A stretch of DNA of 64,000 bases from Hygrocybe punicea (lineage: Eukaryota > Basidiomycota > Agaricomycetes > Agaricales > Hygrophoraceae), in assembly GCA_963556145.1 (NCBI GenBank), contig OY744464.1:620001-684000 (forward strand), read 5' to 3'. The position numbers were made by a program, and so were the translations under genes. The notes under the pieces were generated by a model that saw only the letters and a program-made list of their open reading frames with translations, ran no database searches and was not told where the DNA came from. Every line of letters starts with the position of its first letter. Within the stretch, counting starts at the first letter, position 1. This document shows, in pieces, positions 54,675-64,000 of this stretch.

Positions 54675-56365
54675 ATGCCTATATCTTCAGTTCTTACCGC
54701 TGCTCGCTATGGGAAAGACAAAATTCGTGTTTGCCGTGTTGTTCGCGAGGATAAATGGCATCACGTTGTGGAGTATAACGTAGCGGCGCTTGTGGAAGGA
54801 GACATCGATCTCAGGTAAGATTCTAGGGGTCATCATCGGTTGACATGTGCGGCAGTGGCTCAGGCTAGAAATTTCCAAACGAATAAAATTTGGGCGTTGT
54901 ACAGCTACACTGAAGGCAACAATTCTGTGATCGTGGCTACCGACTCCAGTATTTTTTTCATATTCAATTTTTGGGGTTATCCGTTACTCACCCAACGGCG
55001 CTAGTCAAGAACATCACATATTGTGAGTCTTTTTTTTTGGGGGGGGTGGTATGTACGCTCATTTGCATAATCTTCCCCACCGGCTCGGCGGATGCAGATC
55101 TTGCAAAGGTCTCACCCCACGTCCTCGATCCAGAACTCTTCGCCCTCCATCTCGGGACGCATTTGGTTTCCAAGTATCATCATATCCGCAAGGCATTTGT
55201 GAATATCGAGAAACTCAGATGGTCCCGTATTCCTGTTCGATCGGAAGGGCACTGGCAAGAGACCGGGCACCCCCATTCTTTTTACAGGGATGGAGATGAT
55301 AAGAGGGTGACCAGTGTTGAGGTGAATTTTTTAAACTAGAGAAATCTTGATTTGAGAAACCATGGCGGCGGCTGTCAAAGTTCTGACCAAGTTTTTTATA
55401 TATGTTCAGGTCGATGCCTCATGTGGGAAGGACAAGATTGTCGCGAAAGTGACGTCTGGGATCTCGGATCTTCTAGGTTTGTTTCCGTGGCACACATATT
55501 CGTCTAGCCCCGACCACCTCTTCTTTTTTTTTTTAGTTCTTAAAACCACGGAATCAAGCTTTGAAAACTTTATCCGTGACGAATACACCACCCTTCTTGA
55601 TGTCGACGATAGGATTTTTTCCACTTCAATTGATCTTTCCTACACGTTCCGTCCTGTCAACATACCAGCCCCGACGGATGACAAGCAACTGGAGTTCTCG
55701 GTACCCAACTCCAGGGTCAGTGATGGTGGTTTGATCGGTAGCGTTTGGGATGGCAACTCTGTTGCCGATCGTGCCAGAAATGCCACACTGGATGTTTTTT
55801 CATCAGACGATAGTCGGAGTGTCCAAGTGCGTTGGCTTCATCCAGAATTAACAACCGGTAACTGTTTGCCTTTATGTTTTTGTTATCGCAGGCAACCTTG
55901 CACAAGATGGCACAACGTGTGCTTGCCGAGAACGCACACGTCACTTCGGTCACATATGGACTACCCAACAAACATTACATCCCTGTCGACATGAAATACA
56001 TTGGTGTCGACAACACTACGCCGTTGAGTCTCCTTTTCCAACCGTCGTTTGCCTTTCAAATCAGCAGCGTCTATGGTACTCTTGCGATCTTGTTTTTGAA
56101 TTCTTGCCGTCATCTTTGGCGCCTTATTTGATTAGTGCGGCTGTGAAACATTACGTGTCTGTTCTTTGGTTTTGAATTTAGTGTCCTCATAATATTCATC
56201 CATCTTTCTATTTTGCTGATGTATTTTTTATATGTAACAGAGCGATGGCTGAAGTATTCGTACCTCTTGCCGCACCTAGGTGTGTGTCTATTTCATCCAA
56301 TGTTATATTTGACAATGAAATTTCCGTAAAGTGGATTGATTACTGCCACCATTTCCCGCCAATGA
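54675..56365 (+). CDS. uricase (urate oxidase), purine catabolism
   Basis: Nine exons, all in frame: 54675-54814, 54905-54948, 55005-55022, 55098-55321, 55410-55476, 55537-55826, 55892-56022, 56241-56279 and 56332-56365. Diagnostic segments are ARYGKDKIRVCRVVR, VVEYNVAALVEGDIDLSYTE, GNNSVIVATDSIKNITYY (catalytic Thr in ATDS), LFALHLGTHLVSKYHHIRKA, HPHSFYRDGDDKRVT, TESSFENFIRDEYTTL, DRIFSTSIDLSYTF, LPNKHYIPVDMKYIGVDNTT and AEVFVPLAAPSGLITATISR. The enzyme oxidises urate with O2 to 5-hydroxyisourate, normally in peroxisomes as a homotetramer. The third exon has only 18 nt and the seventh intron is 218 nt. The predicted C-terminal tripeptide is SRQ, not a canonical SKL/SRL signal. No lesions, so probably functional. 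Single-gene neighbour of the GATA-like gene, same strand. Confidence 0.92.
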
Positions 56366-57069
56366 CATCGTGACGCAGCTTTCGAGTCCATCAGCGGTTA
56401 TGACAAGCAAAAAAATGTACAGTCACGTGACTCACGTATGACCATTTGGGCTAGACATCACAATTTTCTTTATTCATTTGTAAGACTAATATGTAACTAT
56501 GCCGAGTTAACCCAGGTAAGCAGATGAGCAGGGTCAGGTTCAGCCCACCAGGGCTAGAAACCCTCATGCAAACAAGACCTTGGTTGGGGTGTGGTTACAA
56601 AAGTGAGGAATGTCAATGGAGGTGACAATTTTGAAAAAGTGAGGATTTTTGTCAATTGTGTGTAATGCTGTCATGTTGTTGAGTTCCTCAAGTGGTGGGG
56701 GTGGAAGTGGGACATATGGTGAATTGCCAGAGAACAAGCCACCTGATGAGTTTGATCAGAGTTGTCCCAAATGAAGGCTTGGGTATGAAAAGCGACAGTG
56801 ATCAGCCCCAAATTTGGCGGCTTGACGCTGATGGAGCTTGCGATGACAGATAGAGCTCGGGCTTTGTACGCGAGCGTGATTAATTCTGTAATCAGGTGAT
56901 TTGATCACAAGGCGACACGTATTACAATAACCGCGTCGACGACCTTTTTTCCTTGCCTCGTTTTTCCTCCCTCCTTCCATTCCGTCCCTCCTCCACGGTC
57001 GTGTAACTCGGCCAAAGTTTTTACGATTTCTTTCTTCTCTTCCTACAATCCTTATAATCCCGTTTATCA
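56366..57069. other. spacer and 5' region of DIRS-like copy 2
   Basis: Non-coding. The last 130 bp (56940-57065) are pyrimidine-rich (CCTTTTTTCCTTGCCTCG, TTTCTTCTCTTCC), as before the first ORF of copy 1, and are probably the element leader. No terminal repeat was resolved. Confidence 0.4.
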
Positions 57070-58371
57070 ATGACTGCTTCCATCCCCCCGCCTGGTACCG
57101 GCAACAAAGATACTTCCGACTTCGCTACTGACAACGCCAATGTTCGTGAACGCATCCTGAGGGAAAATGACGCGAGAGAAGCGAGAAATGCAGTCCGTCA
57201 GTCTCAACGTGAGGACCCCGAATACATCGAAGTGGTCGACCCAGACGAACCAATTCTCGATGTGAATCCAAATCGGACAAATGACGATGAGCCTGATCGA
57301 TTCTCTACTCCTCCTCCTAATAATGATCTTGACGATATTCTCTCTACGATCATGAGACTTACTCCACGCGCAAAGAAAGCCGTTGTTCTTCTCTGTGGAG
57401 ACAAGATAGATAAACCAGACATCGGATCAGGATCAACCGCTCCGAAAATTCTCTTCTCCTCTGAGAACGCTCGTCCCAATCCCTCCCGCACTGCTAGATC
57501 ATATAAAGTCCATCCGCTTCTCGTTCAACTTGCCGAAACGAATTTCCACGTCCCTCTCACTCTTTTCACCTCAGAATCGACCGACCGCCTATGGAAGAAC
57601 TCAGCTATCCTCTCTATGAAGAAGATAATGCTACTTTCAGGCTCGAAGGCAACAATCGTCGACCCTGCTCAATTCCCTGACGAAGATCTCGTTTCCATAG
57701 CGGAATTCCACGAAGCATACCAAAACCTACTCGAATTCCAGAAACAATTCGGAGACGATAAATTTTTTCAACGATCCCTTAATCACTATCAATTCCTTTG
57801 CTCAACGTCGCACTTTGCACAGAATTTCCGAGCCATCAGAAAATTTGATAAAGATATTCGCCAGGAACTCGCTTTCGATCCGAAGGAATTCAATGAAGAG
57901 ATTTATTTGATGAAGTTCGAGAGAACCAAGTCGGAAATCTTCCGTGATGAGCAGCGGGAAGAGAACGATCGTCTTCGCCGAGAACTCGGCAGTGGCCCTG
58001 ATCGTTCATTTTCTGACAAGGCCAGAGATCAATCCCATCCTTACGCTGATTACTCTTCTAGTGGTAGAGCCAATGCCTCGAAAGACAAACCCTTTCCGAC
58101 GGGCAAGAACGGTACACCCGCCACCGTCACTTGCCTTATCTGCGGACGGCCGGGTCACAGATTTACCAATTGCACTTACACCACCACCGAGAAAGGCCTA
58201 CAAGTCTGGTCGAAATGGTTCGAAAAATCCTTCACCGTGCGTACTTCCGGCAATCCCATCTGCATTAATTGGAACATATTCGGCAAATGCACCAAACCTC
58301 ACCCCAATTACCACTCTTGTTCCATCTGCGGCAACGGCGGTCACCACGCCAGTTCCCGAGCCTGTCTTTGA
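57070..58371 (+). CDS. Gag-like protein of DIRS-like copy 2
   Basis: 433 residues, intact. Acidic, charged N-terminus (VRERILRENDAREARNAVRQ; EYIEVVDPDEPILDVNP), then a helical core (YKVHPLLVQLAETNFHVPLT; HEAYQNLLEFQKQFGDDKFF; FDPKEFNEEIYLMKFERTKS). Zinc knuckle CLICGRPGHRFTNC and a second cluster ICINWNIFGKCTKPHPNYHS, then CSICGNGGHHASSRAC, follow. The two-cluster C-terminus matches copy 1, although the core differs strongly. It should bind element RNA and form particles. The ORF overlaps the RT frame. Confidence 0.8.
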   Translation: MTASIPPPGTGNKDTSDFATDNANVRERILRENDAREARNAVRQSQREDPEYIEVVDPDEPILDVNPNRTNDDEPDRFSTPPPNNDLDDILSTIMRLTPRAKKAVVLLCGDKIDKPDIGSGSTAPKILFSSENARPNPSRTARSYKVHPLLVQLAETNFHVPLTLFTSESTDRLWKNSAILSMKKIMLLSGSKATIVDPAQFPDEDLVSIAEFHEAYQNLLEFQKQFGDDKFFQRSLNHYQFLCSTSHFAQNFRAIRKFDKDIRQELAFDPKEFNEEIYLMKFERTKSEIFRDEQREENDRLRRELGSGPDRSFSDKARDQSHPYADYSSSGRANASKDKPFPTGKNGTPATVTCLICGRPGHRFTNCTYTTTEKGLQVWSKWFEKSFTVRTSGNPICINWNIFGKCTKPHPNYHSCSICGNGGHHASSRACL

Positions 58372-60240
58372 ATCCCTAAAGGATCGAATTACCACTCCTT
58401 ATAATGCTGACGCGTTTGAACGCGCTCTTAATGATGCCAACTTACTCTCTCGTTATCCTGACCTACCACATAAACTCAGATTCGGATTTCCCATCGGCAA
58501 CTTAGAACCTCACCGAAACATACGCACCTCCGAATCATGTTTCCGTTAACGATCATTTAGACGACATCCTCAGTTACTTTACTTCTGAAATTGCACTACG
58601 ACGTATGTCTGGTCCCTTCACCAGATCCGAAATCGAGAACATCCTGGGCAGTCCTTTCCGTTCCTCACCGATTCAAGTCGCCATAGTTCCGGGCGAACTT
58701 GGCAAACCAGACAAAAAACGGATCTGCCGCAATTTATCGTTCAAAGGCGCGCCCAAGATATCAGTCAACGACGCTCTCAATTCGGACGATTTCCCCACTC
58801 GATGGGGTACTGCCCATGAAATGGCAGAAATTGTGAGTCATTCAATTCTTTCCACCCCCTCGCACCCTTTCGCCTGGCCGCTCCATTCATCTGTTGAAGA
58901 GTGGCATGTTATTTACTCGTGGTCCATGTGCATGGCACATAACGACCAGCACATCCTCATGCACTTCCGGCAGTCCAGTCCAGTCATTACCTTCCTTCCT
59001 TATCCTTCCCACTTACGTGTTAAGTGTCCTTACAAATTTCCGTTGTAACGACAGATCATAAATGCTCCGCCGGGAGCTCAGGCAGCCGCCCTAGACGTCG
59101 AGGGTGCCTACCGTACCATTCCTGTATGGCCGCCACACAAATGCTTCCTTATTGTGAGTCTCCTTGACAAGTTCTACATGGATCATGATATGATCTTTGG
59201 GCTTGACCACGGCGGGCGGTCACCAAGGTGAAGTTGCCGATGCCACGGTTGACATATGCGAGAGCAGAGCCATCGGTCCTATGATCAAATGGGTAGACGA
59301 CTTTAACCTGTTTCGCTTCCCTGTGGCTGGGGATGGCATATCTACCCCGTTCGTATATGCATATGACCTCTCTTCCATGAAGGAACGCATTTCGGACTTG
59401 AATGTCCCATGGCACCCAACCAAGGGCCAGGACTTTAAAGATACCGTTGTCTATGTCGGTTTTCTGTGGGATATACCTGCCCGATCCGTTTCACTGACTG
59501 AAGATAAATGTTTAAAGTTCAAGCGATGTGTCGACAGCTTTCTACTCGACTACAAGTCCAATCGTGTCCTCGAGAAGGAAGTCCTGAAGCTGAGCGGCTC
59601 GCTTTTGCACATTGCCTTCGTATACACATCCGGACACTCGTACCTCTCCTCCATTTACACCTTTTCAGCATCATTTACTGATAAGTTTCGTCCTCGCTGG
59701 GTTCCCGCTTCCGTCACCTCAGATCTCGCTCATTGGAGCAAGTTGCTTGATCACCCATTCTCCCGTGTGTTGGCTCCCAAGCGTTCGACGACCGATCTTG
59801 GCATCTGGGTAGATGCCTCCTCTAGCTGGGGCATTGGCATCCTCTTAGACGGTCTCTGGGATGCTTGGAAACTTGTGGAGGGCTGGCGTGCCCCGAGCCG
59901 TCATATTGGTTGGTTAGAAGCTCTTGCAGTTGAACTAATGACACTGACGTTGGAGGCGATGGGCGTGCGGGATGCGGATTTCCTTGTGCGCAGTGACAAC
60001 ATCGGCGTCATTGGTGCCTTCGGTAGAGGCTGCGGGCGGAACTTCATGATCAACCTGTCGATCCGGAGGACCGATCTGCTTCTGGTAGACAACAACATCT
60101 CTCTTTCCCTGCAATACGTTGAATCGAAGGACAATTTGGCGGACCCCATTTCACGCGGCGTCTTGGGCCCCAGATCGTCTCAATCTCCCTACATTATAGC
60201 TCTCCCCGAGGAGCTCTCCCCGTTCCTGGTCCATGCCTAG
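57944..60240 (+). pseudogene. reverse transcriptase/RNase H of DIRS-like copy 2, two frameshifts
   Basis: The +1 frame carries KDRITTPYNADAFERALNDA and LLSRYPDLPHKLRFGFPIGN. Near 58505 one base is missing, after which TYAPPNHVSVNDHLDDILSY, RRMSGPFTRSEIENILGSPF and LGKPDKKRICRNLSFKGAPK follow. Intron 58833-59054 (222 nt) precedes NAPPGAQAAALDVEGAYRTI (motif A) and DKFYMDHDMIFG. A second shift near 59200 leads to GEVADATVDICESRAIGPMI and KWVDDFNLFRFP (motif C, VDD). RNase H: GIWVDASSSWGIGILLDG, GWLEALAVELM, FLVRSDNIGVIGAFGRGCGR and LADPISRG. It ends at TAG 60238-60240. The recombinase ATG (60233) overlaps this stop (ATGCCTAG), suggesting coupled translation in the parent element. Confidence 0.8.
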
Positions 60241-61315
60241 CACACCCCATTGCAATCCATCGTTGACATGTGTCAACGAGATCCCGATGTCTTCACCTTT
60301 CCACACCGCTTTGGTCAGCAGTATTCGGAATGGTGTGTCGCGAGCATCTGGCGGTCGAATTGAGAAAAGACCTAGAAAACCCAAAAAAGGCTGCGAATAC
60401 ACTCCCTCTGTTCTACGTCCCTTTGTCTGCGCTAGTGATCGCCTCCTGGCTTGGCACACTCCCTTTTCATCATCTTTCCATTCCAACCTTCGTGCTGAGC
60501 TTACAGTTCCCGCAATATCACGTTTATTTGAGGTTCTCCTCTTGTCTCTCGATGAGAACACTAGATCCGTTTATGGGGCCGGTCTCCTGCGATTCCATCA
60601 ATTCTGTGATAGCATGAAGGTTCCCGAGCACAAGCGGATGCCCGCCTCGGAGATTCTGTTGGCCGCCTTTGCTGCTACCACAGCCGCAAAGGTGTCTCGC
60701 TCTTGTCTCGACTCTTGGTTGGCTGGCATTCATTTCTGGCACATCTTTAATGGTGCTCCTTGGCTCGGGGCCAATTCTGAATTGCTATCCAAGATCAAAA
60801 CCGGTGTTTCCAAGACGGTTCCAGATTCCTCTCGCCGAGCTAAGCGACCTCCAGTCACCATCGAGCACATGCATACCCTTCGTGAAAATCTTGACCTTAC
60901 CAACTCCTTTGACTCAGCCGTTTGGGCTTGTGCGACTGCCGCCTTTTGGGGATGTTGCCGATTGGGCGAATTGATCATTCCCAGCCCCAATACATTCAAT
61001 CCTTTGAAGAATGTCACTCGCAATACCTCAATTCATTTTGGCCGTGTCCGCGGTGGCCCGGCACATGTGACATTCCACATACCTTGGACGAAGACAACGA
61101 GGGAGGAAGGGGCTGACATTACCCTCACCTCGATACCAGAACTCACCAACCCCTTCTCCGCTCTCCAACATCACCTCAGGGCCAACGCCGTCATTCCTGG
61201 TGACGCTCCGCTCTTCGCCTTTGAGACCGCTGGTGGCGGTTGGGCTCCCTTGACAAAGTCTTGGTTCTTGGGTCATGTCAACAGTATATGGCAGGATCAT
61301 GACATGCATCAGTAA
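60233..61315 (+). pseudogene. tyrosine recombinase of DIRS-like copy 2, C-terminally truncated
   Basis: 360 residues. Core-binding part: FVCASDRLLAWHTPFSSSFH, NTRSVYGAGLLRFHQFCDSM, HKRMPASEILLAAFAATTAA and SCLDSWLAGIHFWHIFNGAP. The catalytic domain begins with VTIEHMHTLRENLDL, the first Arg in WGCCRLGELIIPS and Lys in HIPWTKTTREEGADI. It ends at LTKSWFLGHVNSIWQDHDMH, directly before the HxxR box expected from copy 1 (GHSFxIGG). The second Arg, the second His and the Tyr nucleophile are thus absent. No internal stops or frameshifts. The truncation point adjoins a repeat of TAAGACAACTAAGATA and the GGA-rich tract. Confidence 0.82.
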
Positions 61316-61365
61316 AACAGGGATTCTACTTACTCATCTTAATTGTCTTAGTTCACTTGAGTAAG

Positions 61366-61415
61366 ACCATTAAGACAACTAAGATATGATAAGACAACTA
61401 AGATAGGATAAGTAA
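61366..61415. repeat. short tandem copies of TAAGACAACTAAGATA
   Basis: AAGACAACTAAGATATGATA and AAGACAACTAAGATAGGATA lie next to each other between the truncated recombinase and the GGA-rich tract. Confidence 0.6.
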
Positions 61416-61416
61416 G

Positions 61417-62735
61417 TAGTGACAACTTGGGGTTAGGGGGATGAGGAGGAGGGAGCCTGAGAGGGGGTGAGGATGAGGATGAGGAGGGGGAGAGGGAGGG
61501 GGAAGGGGGAGGGAGGGGGAAGGGGGAAGGTGGGATGGAGGGGGGGATGTCGATGGGGAGGAGGAGGGGGAGGGGATGAGGAGGGGGAGAGGGAGGGAGA
61601 AGGGGGAGGGGGAGGAAGGTGAGGATGAGGAGGGGGAGAGGGAGGGGGAGGGGGATGAGGAGGAGGAGGAGGGGGAGGGGGAGGAGGAGGAGGAGGAGGA
61701 GGAGGGGGAGGGGGAGGAGGAGGAGGAGGAGTGGGAGGGGGAGGAGGAGGAGGAGGAGTGGGAGGGGGAGGAGGAGGAGGAGGAGTGGGAGGGGAGAGGA
61801 AGGGGGATGAGAAGGAGGAGGAGGAGGGGGAGGGGGAAGTGGGAGGGGGAGGGGTAGGGGGGAGGAGGATGAGAAGGAGGAGGAGGAGAGGGAGGAGGAA
61901 GGGGAGGGGTAGGGGTAGGGGGGAGGGGGGTGAGGAGGGGAAAGGGGGAGGGAGAAGGTGGGATGGAGGGGGGGATGGGGATGGGGAGGAGGAGGAGGAG
62001 AGGGAGGAGGATGGGGGAGATGGGATGGAGGGGGATGTGGAGGAGGAGGAGGAGGAGGAGGAGGAGAGGGAGGGGGAGGAGGAGGAGGAGGAGGGGAGGG
62101 AGGGGGATGAGGATGAGGATGAGGATGAGGAGGGGAAGAGGGAGAGGAATGCGGATGAGGAGGGGAGAGGGAGAGGGATGCAGATGCAGAGGGGAGAGGG
62201 AGAGGGATGCAGATGCAGAGGGGAGAGGGAGAGGGATGCAGATGCAGAGGGGAGAGGGAGAGGGATGTAGATGGGGAGGGGAGGGGAGAGGGATGTGGGG
62301 ATGAGAGTGTAGTGTTACAGTTAAGAATAATGTTATATGCTCTATCCACTGGCAGTGGAGTAGTGACTTAGGCTCTGACTTAGAGGATGGGGATGGGCAT
62401 AGGAGTGTGGAGGAAAATAGAGGTTGGAGATGGAGAGGGGAAAGAAGGAGGGGGAGGAGGGAGAGGAGGATTGAGAGGGATGGGAGGGGGAGGGGGAGGG
62501 GGAGGGGGAGGTGGAGGGGAGTGTGGAAAATGGTGATGGGGGGGAGAGGGAGGGGGATACTATGGATGGGGAATGGGGAGGGGTAGGGAGTGTAGGAGGG
62601 AAATGGAGAGTGGGACAAGGATGGGGAGGGGAGGGGGATGGGAGGATGGGGAGGGGGAGGGGGGAGAGGAAGAGAGAGGAGAGAGGGCATGGGAGAGAGG
62701 GGATGGGGGATGGGGATGGGGGAATTATTGATAAT
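61417..62735. repeat. 1.3-kb purine-rich GGA/GGGGAGGG low-complexity tract
   Basis: The plus strand is almost entirely G and A (GAGGAGGAGGAGGGGGAGGG and variants), interrupted only around 62300-62390. It includes runs able to form G-quadruplexes or purine triplexes and expands in steps of GGA and of longer blocks (for example GAGGAGGAGGAGTGGGAGGG three times, 61700-61795). Long frames on both strands here are compositional, not genes. Confidence 0.92.
62150..62270. repeat. 28-bp tandem repeats within the purine-rich tract
   Basis: GGGGAGAGGGAGAGGGATGC + AGATGCAG is repeated about four times with constant spacing. Confidence 0.8.
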
Positions 62736-63547
62736 TCAATTGAATCTTAGGAGCAAATTTGGTATTACAATTTACAACTAAGAAAGTGAGCTGAGTTCTG
62801 GGAATAGAAGATGGGATAGTAGGGGCCATTGGGGTTATGGGGGAGTTGAGGGGATGAGAGGGGGGAATTTGACTGGGAGGATGACTGGGAGATGCTGTGG
62901 GATGGGAGAATGATACTCCTGGAGAGGGTGACACTGGGGACAGGAGGGGGATGACACTGGGGGATGGGAGGGATGGAGGATGACAGGGAAAGGAGGGCCA
63001 TTAAAATTCTGCTAAGTCCATATTTCCATATTAAGCACTGTGCGAGTAAAGCAGTCACGTGTGTTTCAACAAACTGCGCGTGACACATTCAACTTACCGC
63101 CGTCTCTCACATTGTCGAACCTGACGTGAACAATACAACCAGGTGCCCACCAATACATGCCTGTGCAGCGGGGTAGCACCCCATCAGTAAGTTTTTATTT
63201 CACATCTTGTTTTACTGACTAGTTCTACCTATAGCCTTGGCTGTACCCAACCCACTCCAACACCCACATCAACACCATGCAGGACGAAGACCTGGGGCGA
63301 TTCCTCGGAACGATGACGGGATGGCCATCCACGACGGTCGCGATGGCTGCGATCTTCCCCGGCTGTTGTATCCCAAACTCGATAACCAGTTAGTAAGGTT
63401 TCATGACAAACGAGGATGAGGAAGCGGCGATGGCGACGGCAGTGGCAGCAACAGCAGGGTAAGTTTTCTTAAATCATGATTTTTCTTTTTTTTGACTGAG
63501 TAGCTCTACTGCCTACGCCTACGGCTGTGCCCACCCACACCCACACC
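62736..63547. other. non-coding; imperfect duplication around 63.2 and 63.5 kb
   Basis: No gene is seen. GTAAGTTTT..TGACT(A)GTAG(TT)CTAC..GGCTGT(A/G)CCCA motifs at about 63186-63260 recur at about 63452-63530, indicating an older duplication that leads into the 149-bp repeat. G-rich tracts continue to about 62990. Confidence 0.4.
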
Positions 63548-64000
63548 ATTTTCAACATCCAATGCACGGCCTCCCCATGAATTTCGACCACACACAGCTC
63601 ATATAACCCCCCCGTGCCTCGTTCCCATTGAAAACAAGAGGCTGGAGGGTCCCAGCGCCTCACGCCGACATCTTTTCCCCCGACCCACCCCCCAGTTTTT
63701 CAACACCCAATACGGGCCTTCCCCTGCGGTTTTCGACCACCCCCAACTCAAGTACACTCCCGTGTCTCCGTTTCCGTTGGAAACAAGCTGTCGGGGGTCT
63801 CAGGACCTCGCATTACCGTCTTCTGCCCAACCACCCCACCTCACTTTTTTCTACCAACAGGATACCTTCTCCCGCGCCGTTTGCGGCCATCCATGGTTAG
63901 TGTACACCTCTGGCGCCTCGTTTCTGTTGAAAACGAGACGTCAGGGGGTCTCAGGACCTCGCATTCCCATCTTCTGCCCAACCAGCTCACCCCCTTTTTT
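63548..64000. repeat. 149-bp tandem repeat, three units, continues past window end
   Basis: Units begin with TTTTTCAACACCCAATACGG-like sequence at 63548, 63696 and 63845; a fourth start (TTTTTT) is at 63994. Shared blocks are CGTTTCCGTTGGAAACAAG, GTCTCAGGACCTCGCATT and TCTTCTGCCCAACCA. Units 2 and 3 are closest (about 75-80%). No gene. Confidence 0.85.

Larger units (their letters stand above)
57070..61315 (+). mobile_element. DIRS-like tyrosine-recombinase retrotransposon, copy 2, truncated at 3' end
   Basis: Same gene order and same overlap logic as copy 1: Gag, +1 overlapping RT/RNase H with an intron at the same codon position, then the recombinase. Nucleotide composition is less C-biased and lesions fewer (two single-base shifts). 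The recombinase stops before its HxxR..Y half and the DNA turns into low-complexity repeats at about 61320, so the element's 3' end is missing. Confidence 0.82.

Noticed and set aside
61348..62690. Pro/Ser/Leu-rich open frames of 333 and 430 residues on the minus strand and Gly/Glu/Arg-rich ones on the plus strand
   Set aside because: They are translations of the GGA-rich tract in several frames at once; no start context, splice site or domain.
1..64000. CRISPR array, bacterial operon, rRNA or integrated virus
   Set aside because: No repeat-spacer pattern, no ribosome-binding-site organisation and no viral hallmark genes; the spaced repeats are contiguous tandem arrays and genes carry spliceosomal introns.

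Overview
The window is nuclear DNA of a filamentous basidiomycete, most likely an Agaricomycete. The support is: short GT-AG introns (about 35-90 nt) in nearly every real gene; a fungal peroxisomal-type uricase gene; Plavaka, KDZ, Helitron and DIRS-like transposons of the kinds expanded in mushrooms; a CHAT-domain gene; and a Crinkler-type gene. No bacterial-style operons, CRISPR array, rRNA or tRNA gene was seen. Most of the window is transposon DNA of different ages, with four short islands of ordinary genes.

Layout. 0.2-1.3 kb: relic of a one-pass membrane protein gene with two in-frame TGA codons. 2.2-4.0 kb: weak gene fragments and a 180-bp tandem duplication. 4.3-8.7 kb (-): a decayed Plavaka-type transposase. 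9.3-13.1 kb: a nest of elements. A 1,007-bp hAT-like element (8-bp target duplication) sits in a GGTTCAG-rich repeat that abuts a CHAT-domain gene fragment; that fragment is itself split by a 1,726-bp terminal-inverted-repeat element carrying a piece of a PDR ABC-transporter gene. 13.4-14.4 kb: a conserved fungal gene of unknown function. 15.8-23.9 kb: an apparently intact KDZ transposon with three genes (KDZ transposase, a downstream accessory protein, a divergent coiled-coil protein) and a 63-bp repeat array at its right end. 24.2-27.8 kb: a 5'-truncated Helitron helicase with a cysteine-peptidase-like C-terminus, broken by one TGA.

28.5-32.2 kb: an FAD monooxygenase and a Crinkler-header/P-loop NTPase/nuclease protein, both intact. 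33.1-37.9 kb: a degenerate DIRS-like tyrosine-recombinase retrotransposon. 39-46.7 kb: a 44-bp minisatellite, a KDZ transposase remnant interrupted by another repeat, and a pogo-like transposase pseudogene into which two different inverted-repeat elements inserted. 47.7-56.4 kb: host DNA with a gene 3' end (-), a long gene-free stretch, a GATA-like zinc-finger gene and a nine-exon uricase gene. 57.1-61.3 kb: a second, younger DIRS-like element whose recombinase is cut off next to a 1.3-kb GGA-rich tract. 63.5-64 kb: a 149-bp tandem repeat leaving the window.

Two themes join the parts. First, premature stops in the dead genes are mostly TGA where the reading frame expects Arg (CGA), plus one TAA for Gln (CAA), which fits C-to-T decay of methylated repeats. 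Second, insertions can be ordered in time because target duplications and resumed reading frames are still readable. Exon limits were set by hand from GT-AG sites and frame continuity. Family assignments come from recalled motifs and were not checked by database search.
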